DNA of 64,000 bases, from contig JBDOQK010000005.1 of NCBI GenBank assembly GCA_040437565.1, positions 806,001-870,000 of the forward strand. The letters run 5' to 3'. Made by a program: the position numbers and the translations under genes. The notes beneath the pieces were generated by a model. That model did no database searches. It saw nothing but the letters and a program-made list of their open reading frames with translations, and was not told the DNA's origin. Positions 11,094-21,448 of the stretch are shown in pieces; the stretch's first letter is position 1, and every line of letters begins with the position of its first letter. Origin of the DNA: Albugo candida. Its lineage: Eukaryota > Oomycota > Peronosporomycetes > Albuginales.

Positions 11094-11800
11094 GGTGTAA
11101 TGACCCCTTCCAAAGGCGATTACACTTAAGAGAGGTGGACATGCGAATGTAGAGGTCCGGACAGTATTTTAGATCAAATATTAGAAAGACCTTGGGAACG
11201 TTTGTAAACTTTTCTGTAGCTCATATGATTATTAGAGCTTCCATGTAATAGAGTTAAATGTATGTCTTATTTGAGTGGGAATTTTGAGCGCAACAGTACT
11301 CGGGAAGCGATGATAATGCCTCGCATTGCGAAAAACTCAAATTCGAGCGCTCACAGCAGGATTGCAATTTGTACTGGAATTATGCATTTCGCTATTCGGG
11401 AATGTCATATTCATGCTCCCGGAAGCTTCCATTTATAGTATAAGCTAAGATAGCATAATGAATTCTCCCCTACAGCAATCGATCTGCGTGCAAGAGCTTG
11501 TTAGTGCGTCGGTACCTGTCTAAACGATCAAGTAGCAGTTAAGAAGGAGGATTCTTAATAAAACTTGAAAGCTACTTTTGCGTCAGATACTTCTGTGCGG
11601 AGCATGCTGTATAAATGCGCACTGAGTGATACTATCGGTCGATCTCGGGACAGCTNNNNNNNNNNNNNNNNNNNNNNNNNNNNNNNNNNNNNNNNNNNNN
11701 NNNNNNNNNNNNNNNNNNNNNNNNNNNNNNNNNNNNNNNNNNNNNNNNNNNNNNNCCTCCTCTAAAAACTAATAAATTTGAAAGAGGGAAAAGCACTAAC
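11094..11800. promoter_or_regulatory. Divergent intergenic region with an assembly gap
   Basis: This region separates the starts of the membrane protein (minus) and the p24 gene (plus). It contains the gap at 11656-11755, the only gap in the window without an evident repeated flank. I see no coding frame or recognisable motif. Confidence 0.4.
11656..11755. other. Gap without repeated flanks
   Basis: A run of 100 N; I see no shared sequence at its two edges, so the true gap size is unknown. Confidence 0.9.
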
Positions 11801-13043
11801 ATGTGGTTCTGCATCACATTACTTGTCCTCGGTTTTCATCTGACTTCGCCTTCTAGAATTGCATTTCAAGTGTCATCAAATGCCGATGTAAGTGTAACAC
11901 AATGCACTGATGTATTCATTTCTCTCATTTCGCTTACACGGAATCTAGGACTGCTTTTACGAAGAAAATGCGGCACGCGCATCTGCAACTTTTATGACAA
12001 TGCGTTTTGGTATATTAAAAGGCTCAAAGAACGATAAACTGGCCGTGGCAATCCATAGTCCATCTGGAAGAGTCATAAAGAGCTGGAATGCCACTCAAGC
12101 GGAACACACTACATCAGTACTGCACGAATTTGGAATGTATGCAATCTGTTATCGACGGATACAAGGATCGTACAAGATCAATGTATTCCATACTGTGGAG
12201 ATCATACCATCAGGAATAGCCGTTATTCTTTTATATCCCACGATGACGGCGACGCTGCAGAAGCGGAACCTTGCAGGAGCGAATTACACAATATTTCAAA
12301 CGTCAGATGATGAGAAAGACATGCAGTTTGGTATCACAGAATTCAATATCGAATCACTATCACCTAGCATGATAACCGATAGAACGCGGGCACTTCTCTC
12401 GCTTTCTGTCCGGTACAATTCGACCTCGAATGTGGTACTTCAGGTTGCCCATATGACCGACACGACACAATACCCGTTGAAATGGTCGCAGTTCGAATCA
12501 CATATAGAAAACTTATCGCGTCGTGAGATTGATAGAGACCAAGCTGCTAGTGGAAATCATGTGTATTTCGATATCACCGAATCTATCGAGGAGGCCATCA
12601 AAGACGGCAAAAGAGCTCTCACTCTTACGGTACATTAGGTCCTGTTTACTTGAAAGTGTTTGATGTTAAATACTCAAGTAGTTTCACGCCAAAGGGGGGT
12701 CTATTGGATTAGACGGCGTAGGCCATGCGTCAAGCTCATTGTATCCCCGAATCTTATTCGAAGAGGAAGAAACTGAATCACTGGAACGAATCAAGTATCT
12801 GAAAAGTCGTATCCTTGATTTACGAGGTGAAGTCTCCTACATTATTCAAAGAGAAGAGCATAGTCGCGATGGTAAGGAGATCTCTGCTGACAATGCAACT
12901 TACTAAAGACTCATATATATATAGCTGCCGAAAGCGTCAACTCACGGGTCAAGTGGCTTTCATTGTTTGTCAATGCTCTTTTGATGTGCATCGCATTGAT
13001 CCAGGTCTTTTATGTCCGAAAAATACTAGAGGGAGGTTACTAG
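11801..13043 (+). CDS. p24/TMED-family cargo receptor with an inserted DNRLRE-like domain
   Basis: Four exons (11801-11887, 11949-12629, 12682-12871, 12925-13043) give about 358 residues; a normal p24 has about 200. In order: a signal peptide (MWFCITLLVLGFHL); a GOLD domain starting DCFYEENAARA with the G-x-Y-x-x-C strand (FGMYAICYRR); an insert of about 150 residues; a coiled coil (ERIKYLKSRILDLRGEVSYI); then a p24-type membrane anchor (ESVNSRVKWLSLFVNALLM) with the short tail YVRKILEGGY. The insert resembles the DNRLRE/CBM96-type beta-sandwich: strands such as ALLSLSVRYNSTSNVVLQVA, then HVYFDITESIEEAIKDGKRA, then LYPRILFEE. p24 proteins cycle between ER and Golgi in COPII and COPI vesicles and select cargo. 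The last exon is complete in both contig copies. The overall family call is secure; the insert's identity is my inference. Confidence 0.8.
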
Positions 13044-13293
13044 AGCNNNNNNNNNNNNNNNNNNNNNNNNNNNNNNNNNNNNNNNNNNNNNNNNNNNNNN
13101 NNNNNNNNNNNNNNNNNNNNNNNNNNNNNNNNNNNNNNNNNNNNNNTTACTAAAGACTCATATATATATAGCTGCCGAAAGCGTCAACTCACGGGTCAAG
13201 TGGCTTTCATTGTTTGTCAATGCTCTTTTGATGTGCATCGCATTGATCCAGGTCTTTTATGTCCGAAAAATACTAGAGGGAGGTTACTAGAGC
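12900..13293. repeat. Gap 13047-13146 with 147-bp repeated flanks
   Basis: 12900-13046 repeats as 13147-13293; both carry the complete last exon of the p24 gene. Confidence 0.95.
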
Positions 13294-13378
13294 AAGGCCT
13301 CGAACAGTATCACAGAGGCACGGTAGATAACTGTAGTACAATAGCGCGCAAATCTTTGCCAAAGCTTAATGTTGTCAT

Positions 13379-13750
13379 CTATTTCTTCCTGTATCGGTTT
13401 ACGATTATTTGACTGCTGCAATCACGTTTTGCTGTCCTGAGGAACGTGTATGCTCCAACAATATGACTGCCCACGTGTAAGAAAAGAAGGACGAACTGTT
13501 TGCGGTCCGTTGCCGACTTCTTTAGTGGATGACTAGCGGCGTCACGAGTACTTGTATTGCTCTTATACGGTCATACGGCACGATATAAGTCTCTAGTCGA
13601 ACTTTTCGAGGGGAATGGCATTCAAATTTGCACAAAGAGAAAAGAATCAGTGCATAGATAAGGAGATCCGTATAGTCTGATTCCAGAAAATCACAACTCA
13701 AAGGAAACGGAGTATGAACGGATATATAGAAGCTCACCTAACGTGTGCAT
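13379..13750 (-). CDS. Small two-pass membrane protein, unknown
   Basis: Three exons join in frame: 13750-13738 (only 13 nt, ATG CAC ACG TTA G), 13676-13577 and 13532-13379. They give 88 residues. Two hydrophobic spans are visible (DLLIYALILFSLCKF and FVLLFLHVGSHIVGAYTF), separated by a basic loop (SPRKVRLE), and the C-terminus is basic (NRYRKK). The introns are 61 and 44 nt with GTGAGC and GTATGA donors. The tiny first exon supplies both the start codon and the correct phase, which supports the model. I recognise no family. Confidence 0.5.
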
Positions 13751-13890
13751 TCTGCTACATATAGCTGAACGCACATTTTCATTTGTGATGTTTGTTATTG
13801 TCTTGCCAATTTGGGAATCTTATGTAATTCGAATAAGACAACTTATTATCTGATCTAGTATGTTTTAAGTTGGGATAGATACGCTTATCT

Positions 13891-14440
13891 TCAGTATTCA
13901 TGACAAAAGCAATTCGACCGAATAAAATTTGCAAGCGAATTATGGCAGTCTTCATCTGTGTACAGGTTCACATACAAGGAGTCGCCAGTGCTGCCACATG
14001 TCTTATCCGTCGTTGCACATAAGACCCACCCTGATTGACATGACAAGCACCAAACATCACGAATATTTGCATGCATCGGGCTATACGTTATTTTCGTTCA
14101 TTTCGGTTTGCAACGATCTTGCAATAAGCATATGATTTAGTGTACTTGTCAGCTATCGAATGGTGGGAATATCGGGTTGCGTTTCGAGCAATTTGGAGTA
14201 TATTTCGTGATAGAACTGATGACACAACATGCTAATACTATACGGAAGCTATATGGTAAGTGCCATCATTATATCTATGCTTACTTGCGCGTCAAATGAT
14301 TCACATTGTCACGCACGGAACAAGACCAATACTAACAATTTTACATCATCGTACATTTTGTAGCTTATTAAAGGCAACTACCGTACCAATAGATCAATAA
14401 GAGAATTATCTTAACAATCGTTAGACGCACACGCAGTGGA
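13891..14440 (-). CDS. Possible small Cys-rich protein, exons unresolved
   Basis: The exon ending at TGA 13891 is open back to about 14081 and has eight cysteines in about 60 residues (VWCLSCQSGWVLC, then DKTC, EDC and NCFC). An acceptor (CGTATAG) precedes it. Joining through a 65-nt intron to an upstream frame ending SHHSIAD keeps phase, but the first exon and start codon could not be found. A hydrophobic ATG-started piece near 14353 (MYDDVKLLVLVLF) could be a signal peptide but runs into a stop. Cys density and small size suggest a secreted protein, possibly an effector; that is inference only. Confidence 0.3.
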
Positions 14441-14513
14441 TATTCGCTCGATTCACATCCGCTGTGCGTTTCACACTCAGCGAATCAAATAGCTTCGTGG
14501 CTAGTCAGTTAAG

Positions 14514-16808
14514 ATGCGATTGCACTCGCCAAGCACCACTAATTTTACTCGTTGGGGTGACGCGCAACGTTCTTTCATTCATTCCTCTCGCAGAGAAAAT
14601 GTGTTGGTGGTTGGTGGTGGACCTGTTGGCTCAATCTTTGCCTATTTATGCCAGAAAATTTTCTCAGTACCCGTCCGCGTAATCGAGAGACAGATGCGAC
14701 CAACCAACCATCCTCAAGCTCATTTTATAAGTTTACGTACCATGGAGATATTGTATTCCTTATTACCGGAATTTCACTATCGTGTTCGCAAATTAGCCGC
14801 ACCAGTTTTGATGGTAAGTGGCAATAATGATAATGCACACAAACACCTGACTGCATCATGCTTTCGAATCAGTGGAAGGATTACGTGTATTGCAGTAAAG
14901 TGCAGAAGTTGCATGTGTTTGCAACGATTGATCAAATCCCAACGTCGCACATGTCGACATCGAAAAGGAAGAATGTCAGTAATATGCTTTCACCGACCCA
15001 ATTCGTTCATTTTCCTCAGAATCAGTTTGAGCAATTGTTGAGCGATGTTTTACGTGAGAATCAAGTAATAGTAGAGCGTGGGGTTGAGTTGGTGGATCTG
15101 ACGCCTTCCAATTCACCGGAGCTGCTACCTCAAGTAAAATTGCGGCATTTGTCTCGGTAAGAAGCAAATATGAAATTTTCAAAAGCTTATTCGTTATGCT
15201 AGTGTAGGAACAACCAGAGAATATGAGCACTGCACTCCGGATTATGTAATTGGTGCGGATGGAGCTCACTCGTTAGTGAGAAAACTGAGCAACATCGACT
15301 TGCTTGGAGCCAAAAATCTCCAAAGTTTAGTGAACATCCACTTTACTTGCCCTAAAGTCAGCAAAGTTATCATCGCTATTTCCAGACATTTCTTTGATAG
15401 TGTCTCTTGTACTCAATAGCTCGCCCAATATGCTCAACACAATGTCCCAGCAATGCTCTACTTCATATTTAATCCCGAGGTCATTGGAGTATTAATTGCG
15501 CACGATTATGGCAAAGGCGAATTTGTCCTTCAAGTGCCATTTTTTCCGCCTCACGAAAGTATCGAGCTAGACTTTACGAGGCAAAAGTGTTTCTACAAGA
15601 TCAAATCGTTCTTACCGAATGATATGAAGTTCTTGCCGGAAGATCTTTCGATTCATTCCATCGGCCAATGGCAGATGGCAGCTCGTATCGCAGAAAGCTT
15701 TCACGACAAAAGTCGACGAATTATACTGATGGGTGATGCTGCCCATCAATTTCCTCCTGCAGGTGGTTTTGGAATGAACACTGGCATCCAAGACGCTCAT
15801 AATTTGGCATGGAAACTTGGCTACATCATGCAAGGAGAAGCCGGAAAAATTGGATCAACTCGTGAAGAGATCCTTGATTCTTACCAGCAAGAGCGAATGT
15901 GCATTGCAAACATGACATTGAAGCTGAGTATTCGCAATGTTGATCGGACGATGCGTGTGCCTTCGGCACTTCAGCTTTCGCATAAAAGCGCCAAAAACTT
16001 GACACATTTCCTCAATAGTCCTACACTAAATCAGCTGCTTCCCAATTCGATGCGTCGAGGAATACTGAAAAATTTGATGGCTATTGGAACACTACCACTT
16101 CACTTGGCAAGTTCCAAAAACAACTTGGTTGGCCAATTATTACAGGCTGAGGCTCGAAAGATCGTGGAATCGCGGCAGAGCTTAGCTATGCTGTTCTATC
16201 ATTTCGACATAGGCTATTCGTATAGAACAACATACTGGTTCGAACGGGCTCGTACGTTGATGGAAGACAAAGTACTAAATTACTCGTCTTTTTATACTTT
16301 GAATAATACCGCCGAACGCTCCAGTGAACAACACATTTATAGACCGCTGTTCGAGATTGGTATGCGATTTCCGCATATATGGCTCTCCAAGAAGTCCTTG
16401 AATGGGGAGATCAGCATTCTCTCCTCCTTATCACTATACTGGGATATAATCCATAAACCCCGTGCGGAAATTCTGCATGAGGCCTCGGAAAAGCAGTTGT
16501 TACCATTTTTGTTGATACTGAACGAAGACCTCATACTTTCGCACATCACACAATCACTCAAGTCAAAGATCGAGCACATTGATGTGATAAGCATCAAAAC
16601 TGGTGAGGCGAAGGACCAGCCAGAATGCGAAACATTTTTTGCGAAGGAGAATGACATTTTGTGGAATGAGTTCCGGCGATCCTCACTTGCTATTCTTATT
16701 CGTCCAGATGGTCACATTGGGCATATCTGGCCACTTCCAAGTGAGACATTAACACTTGATGAAGTGAAGATCGCGATATGTAGCTCAATCAAGATGGCAT
16801 CAACGTAG
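14514..16808 (+). CDS. Class A FAD-binding monooxygenase (aromatic-ring hydroxylase type)
   Basis: Four exons (14514-14813, 14873-15156, 15203-15356, 15420-16808) give about 708 residues. The three FAD motifs of the PF01494 family are present: the dinucleotide-binding loop VLVVGGGPVGSIFAYL, the DG motif VIGADGAHSLVRK, and the GD motif ILMGDAAHQFPPAGGFGMNT. The C-terminal end (ILIRPDGHIGHIW) matches the terminal strand of phenol-hydroxylase-like enzymes, whose last domain has a thioredoxin fold. The enzyme would use NAD(P)H and O2 to hydroxylate an aromatic or quinone-like substrate, which I cannot name. The first 28 residues are basic and Ser/Thr-rich before the FAD loop and could be a mitochondrial presequence. 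The final 350 bp are repeated after the gap at 17007. Confidence 0.8.
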
Positions 16809-17654
16809 ACGGGCTAACATCATAAATGATGCACGAGAGGGTCAATCGAAAATCGGTTTATTAAAGTATAGGTGACTTCGATGGCGGAAAATAGGGAACG
16901 TTTTACAATGTGATAGGCTACGACGAAGACTGCATTGAGCACAAAAGAATACTGCCATGTGGAATGTGCCTTCGTAAGCTCGGACGATTACATCGAAACA
17001 TGATTANNNNNNNNNNNNNNNNNNNNNNNNNNNNNNNNNNNNNNNNNNNNNNNNNNNNNNNNNNNNNNNNNNNNNNNNNNNNNNNNNNNNNNNNNNNNNN
17101 NNNNNNCCCGTGCGGAAATTCTGCATGAGGCCTCGGAAAAGCAGTTGTTACCATTTTTGTTGATACTGAACGAAGACCTCATACTTTCGCACATCACACA
17201 ATCACTCAAGTCAAAGATCGAGCACATTGATGTGATAAGCATCAAAACTGGTGAGGCGAAGGACCAGCCAGAATGCGAAACATTTTTTGCGAAGGAGAAT
17301 GACATTTTGTGGAATGAGTTCCGGCGATCCTCACTTGCTATTCTTATTCGTCCAGATGGTCACATTGGGCATATCTGGCCACTTCCAAGTGAGACATTAA
17401 CACTTGATGAAGTGAAGATCGCGATATGTAGCTCAATCAAGATGGCATCAACGTAGACGGGCTAACATCATAAATGATGCACGAGAGGGTCAATCGAAAA
17501 TCGGTTTATTAAAGTATAGGTGACTTCGATGGCGGAAAATAGGGAACGTTTTACAATGTGATAGGCTACGACGAAGACTGCATTGAGCACAAAAGAATAC
17601 TGCCATGTGGAATGTGCCTTCGTAAGCTCGGACGATTACATCGAAACATGATTA
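16459..17654. repeat. Gap 17007-17106 with 548-bp repeated flanks
   Basis: 16459-17006 repeats as 17107-17654, covering the 3' end of the FAD monooxygenase and its downstream spacer. Confidence 0.95.
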
Positions 17655-17711
17655 ATGCGCCGATCATTTAACATACAAAACATATCTTTATGTGATCAGA
17701 AGGCTGTCGAT

Positions 17712-18161
17712 ACTATGTCGTCACTGGAGCTTGAAACTTGAACGATATTTCTGCGTGCGTCAGCATAGTCTTAATTCTTATGATTCACAGTTACAATGCT
17801 CGTGAGAAGTAATGCTCCTCGCATTTACTCGTTTTGTTCTCATTCATCTATCATTAGGATCCTTACTGTCTAATCCACTAGTGGACNNNNNNNNNNNNNN
17901 NNNNNNNNNNNNNNNNNNNNNNNNNNNNNNNNNNNNNNNNNNNNNNNNNNNNNNNNNNNNNNNNNNNNNNNNNNNNNNNNNNNNNNACTATGTCGTCACT
18001 GGAGCTTGAAACTTGAACGATATTTCTGCGTGCGTCAGCATAGTCTTAATTCTTATGATTCACAGTTACAATGCTCGTGAGAAGTAATGCTCCTCGCATT
18101 TACTCGTTTTGTTCTCATTCATCTATCATTAGGATCCTTACTGTCTAATCCACTAGTGGAC
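17712..18161. repeat. Gap 17887-17986 with 175-bp repeated flanks
   Basis: 17712-17886 repeats as 17987-18161. Confidence 0.95.
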
Positions 18162-18306
18162 ACCGCAGTCGAATTGTAAAGTTCATACTTTGATTAAGTC
18201 GTATGCCGGCATCAGAGATCAGGATGATAGTAGCATCCGGCAGCTATGTAACCCCATCATCATTCATATTTGCATCTTGGGACCAGACAAATAAATTTTG
18301 GTAGGG

Positions 18307-18496
18307 CTCAGCAATTTTTTTGTTGAGCAATAATTTTTTTGTTGAAGTAGGNNNNNNNNNNNNNNNNNNNNNNNNNNNNNNNNNNNNNNNNNNNNNNNNN
18401 NNNNNNNNNNNNNNNNNNNNNNNNNNNNNNNNNNNNNNNNNNNNNNNNNNNCTCAGCAATTTTTTTGTTGAGCAATAATTTTTTTGTTGAAGTAGG
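18307..18496. repeat. Gap 18352-18451 with 45-bp repeated flanks
   Basis: 18307-18351 repeats as 18452-18496; the flank itself contains a short T-rich internal repeat that probably stopped the assembler. Confidence 0.95.
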
Positions 18497-18498
18497 GA

Positions 18499-18754
18499 TC
18501 ATTTGCGCTCATAGATGAGATGCAGGCGCATTTGATTGATGCTACATGCTAATCTGAGAGAAAAAGCCACAAGGGCCGCTTCGTCCCGATGTTCTACATA
18601 ACTGAGACGAATAGCGATCCTTCACATGTGACCTGAGTCGGCTGCTTTAGTGATTTACACGGAGATATTGATCAATTCGAGGTGTGAGTTGAGCACAATC
18701 ATTGAGGTCTGAGTAGTATTGAGCAATAACTTCGTCCTTCTCTTGTTTTGCCAT
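18499..18754 (-). CDS. Small conserved-looking protein of 62 residues
   Basis: Exons 18754-18661 and 18593-18499 join in phase 1 over a 67-nt intron. The product begins MAKQEKDEVIAQYYSDLNDC, continues PRIDQYLQHRDEAALVAF and ends MRLHLIYERK. It looks fully helical and has no signal or membrane segment. Size and composition suggest a small subunit of a complex, but I do not recognise the family. The ATG lies 86 bp from the divergent start of the next gene. Confidence 0.5.
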
Positions 18755-18840
18755 GTCTTTTTGACGAAAGATCTCGTTCAAGTTTTATTTTCACACTCAA
18801 AAATATAACTTAGACTCTTTTATCTCAAGGCATCGCTAAG

Positions 18841-19198
18841 ATGGTCTGGATACGAAATGTTTCAAAATTCACCCGAGCTGTATTCGCACTGTCCTGTGCG
18901 CTGACACTTTATTTCAACCACCTTACCATCGCACCTGTTGAATCCATCGATCTACCGCAAGAACGGCCTCGCCTTGTGTTTGCAAACGAATCGGTATAAC
19001 GCCAGTGTTCTGCAAGATGAAAGCATAAGTAGTATAAAATTGCAATGACGACCTGATCCATACAGTGGCTATGGAAAAATTGGATGAATGTGTGATCTCC
19101 AAGTGATCGTAATTCTGATTACGTAGGACTACAATATATTCGATTTTCTACTGCACAGTACACCAGAGAAGGCTGGAAGAGCTGTAGAGCATATATGA
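18841..19198 (+). CDS. Small membrane or secreted protein, unknown
   Basis: Exon 1 (18841-18993) encodes 51 residues with an N-terminal hydrophobic span (AVFALSCALTLYFNHLTIA). After a GTATAA donor it joins in phase 0 either directly to 19127-19198 or through a small exon 19066-19089 (WLWKNWMN), which would leave an unusually short 37-nt intron. The last exon (DYNIFDFLLHSTPEKAGRAV) stops at TGA 19196-19198, one base before the opposing NDUFAF6 stop codon. The two models give 74 or 82 residues. Confidence 0.45.
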
Positions 19199-19199
19199 T

Positions 19200-20406
19200 C
19201 TAAAATCGCCGTAGAAAATGAGCTTTCATGATACGAAAATGTATACTGAGGGGCTTGAACTCCAAAAGTGTATGGTCAAATACATTATAGTTGGCATTTT
19301 GTAGCTGCTGTAAATAGAATTCCGTGGCAGCCTTTTGATAAACCCATCAGCCTTAGAAATAAGTTACATTCAAGTTTACTTACGACTGCGCTGAACGCAG
19401 GCCGTGCGATAGCTGGCAAGCTAGATTGCACGAGTCGAGTCGCATCAAGATGCTCTCGGATTCTGATAAAAATGTCTTCAACAATAGGTGCAAACATCTC
19501 CCCATGCTGCGGATTTTGCAATGCCTGTGCTAGCATGTCATCATCTAGATTGTACTTGAGGCAATATAATTAGTGATCCGGATATATGTTATTCATAGTG
19601 AGTGAAAAGAATTGGTTTACCTTACAAAAAAGCTCTTGAGGTAGGTAGGTCTGTTGTTGTGCGACATGGAATGGCACTGCACGTAGCAGATTTGACAGAC
19701 CTATTGCTACACCTGCATGACTTGCGATTCGATCTGCCGTCTCGTCACGAATTCCCAGTATTTCCAATGTCAGATACAAGAGCGATGCAGTAGTGTGCTC
19801 GGTGTAAAGCTCTAATTCTTCAAAAGTTTGGTACTCTGCAGTTTCAAGATCTCTTTCCTGATATATACACGATAAGGAACACTACCGTAAACGTACTACG
19901 AAGGCTTTCTTACTCGTGCATCCAAAATACGGTCAAACCATAACCTTGTCAATTGACCTTTTCTTATCGTCTTGGCAAGCTCTTCAAGAAGCACAGAATC
20001 ATATGGAAGGCTTTGTGAAGGAGACTTGAAAAGACTGTGAATCATTTCACGCCACCATTGCATTCGTATACTACCAGGAGCAAGTTTTCCATGTGCCATA
20101 TCTCTAATTCTAGCTGTTTCGACATTAAATGCTCTCTTTAATTGAAAATGAAAACTCAGATTTGACGGCAGCCATAGTCACATCTTTACGTACAACTGCA
20201 AAATACGCTTCACGATGGTCTTGTGGAAATAGAAGACCGCAGAAATAGTTTGTATAATCGTATTTTTTTACAATTTCTCGCAATGAATATGTAGTAGTAT
20301 GGGTATATCGTTGGTAAAAGGTCTTTCCTAGTCCATGTCGTCGCACTGGAAGGCGAATCATTGTTGGCTGTCGTCGTAACTTGATAATAGGCAGTAAGAA
20401 TTCCAT
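19200..20406 (-). CDS. NDUFAF6: NDUFAF6-like complex I assembly factor (squalene/phytoene synthase fold)
   Basis: Five exons (20406-20194, 20135-19914, 19857-19621, 19554-19384, 19307-19200) join in phase 0 to give 316 residues; human NDUFAF6 has 333. The N-terminus is basic (KLRRQPTMIRLPVRRHGLGK) and suits mitochondrial import. The core matches the family: YDYTNYFCGLLFPQDHREAY, then RAFNVETARIRD, then RMQWWREMIHSLF and GLSNLLRAVPFHVAQQQTYL. The last exon (YNVFDHTLLEFKPLSIHFRI) aligns with the human C-terminal region around DFDIFHPSL and YLYIQSW. The aspartate-rich catalytic motifs of true squalene synthases are absent (RIRDMAHGK in place of DDxxD), as expected for an assembly factor in the mitochondrial matrix or inner membrane. 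Intron 4 (76 nt) has a GTAAGT donor. Confidence 0.85.
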
Positions 20407-20634
20407 ATTTACAAACTAGATAACATAGATCTGTCAGGCGTCAGCGAAAGCTCGAGTCTAAAACGGACATGATGCCGCCGCAAAAGTGCTCATAATAATA
20501 GTAATAATATAGATCTACAGCCTCCGTTTGACAAAAACAATACATGCGGCATGGCACGAATCACCGAATACTAGAAGAGGGGACGCGTCGGCACTTTAAT
20601 GAACCTTATTATGCGCAGGTTATAAGTATCTGCA

Positions 20635-21302
20635 TCAGTACGACCGGCTCATTCGCGCAAATCTTTGGCGATTCGGCTGATCCACACAAAAGCTGACTTG
20701 CATCGTATTAAGTGCTATAAGCATTCGTGAAGCCAGCCGATGCACTATTGCTGGCCATGTGCCATAGCAGACACACTCATCAGTTGACTTGGTATCCGTG
20801 TTGGNNNNNNNNNNNNNNNNNNNNNNNNNNNNNNNNNNNNNNNNNNNNNNNNNNNNNNNNNNNNNNNNNNNNNNNNNNNNNNNNNNNNNNNNNNNNNNNN
20901 NNNNTTCGGCTGATCCACACAAAAGCTGACTTGCATCGTATTAAGTGCTATAAGCATTCGTGAAGCCAGCCGATGCACTATTGCTGGCCATGTGCCATAG
21001 CAGACACACTCATCAGTTGACTTGGTATCCGTGTTGGCTGAAAGCCTCCACAGCAGATGTTTTTCCCTTCCAGAATTCCACGGTAAAATTAATTCATCGT
21101 AGTTGGTTTTCACGCCAGTGATCTAAACGGGTCAATGTCACAAAGAGTTATATCATGCTACATGTATTTGCAGATCACATGACTGGGATACGCTACGGAT
21201 CACAGTGTGAAAATTTTAGATTCGTACAATACTATGCCCTAGATGACCCACATGCACCCACTTTATCGTTTCTTTTGGTTGGAAAAAGCCGGTGTAAAGC
21301 AT
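20635..21302 (-). CDS. Small protein of 116 residues, unknown
   Basis: Exons 21302-21228, 21182-21162 (21 nt) and 21122 down to 20635, read across the gap at 20805, join in phase 0 throughout. The product begins MLYTGFFQPKETIKWVHVGH, has the microexon residues SCDLQIH, and continues ITGVKTNYDELILPW and WPAIVHRLASRMLIALNTMQ. The second intron is only 39 nt, at the low limit for this window. The beta-alpha pattern and length loosely recall proteasome assembly chaperone 4, but no diagnostic residue is present, so I leave it unnamed. Confidence 0.4.
20672..21037. repeat. Gap 20805-20904 with 133-bp repeated flanks
   Basis: 20672-20804 repeats as 20905-21037. Confidence 0.95.
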
Positions 21303-21448
21303 ATATGAGATCGAATTGAGAACAAGTCAGTCTAATAAGACGTACATACCGACAATTCTGGCGTGGAAACAAAGTATTTGCGCCAGGTTTGACCAGTTCA
21401 AGTATGGTTTACTTAGCCTTCTCGAATTTTAATCAGATTCTGGTCGGC

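Larger units (their letters stand above)
16809..18498. other. Long spacer, no gene found
   Basis: This spacer contains three gaps with repeated flanks; 17107-17654 simply repeats the 3' end of the FAD monooxygenase and its downstream region. The unique part, about 17655-18300, has only short open frames. One plus-strand frame at 17812 looks like a signal peptide but stops after about 30 codons in the intact copy. Confidence 0.5.

Noticed and set aside
14976-15269. Minus-strand open frame within the monooxygenase
   Set aside because: It overlaps exons 2 and 3 on the opposite strand, where the FAD motifs fix the true frame.
17812-18009. Possible small secreted protein (signal-peptide-like start at 17812)
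   Set aside because: The intact copy after the gap shows the frame stops after about 30 codons; there is no mature domain and no consistent downstream exon.
18301-18496. Short T-rich repeat resembling a regulatory element or terminator
   Set aside because: It is a simple internal repeat duplicated again by the gap artefact; nothing ties it to a specific function.
20635-21302. Proteasome assembly chaperone 4 identity for the small minus-strand gene
   Set aside because: Length and a possible RLA helix are compatible, but no diagnostic residues align convincingly; left unnamed.
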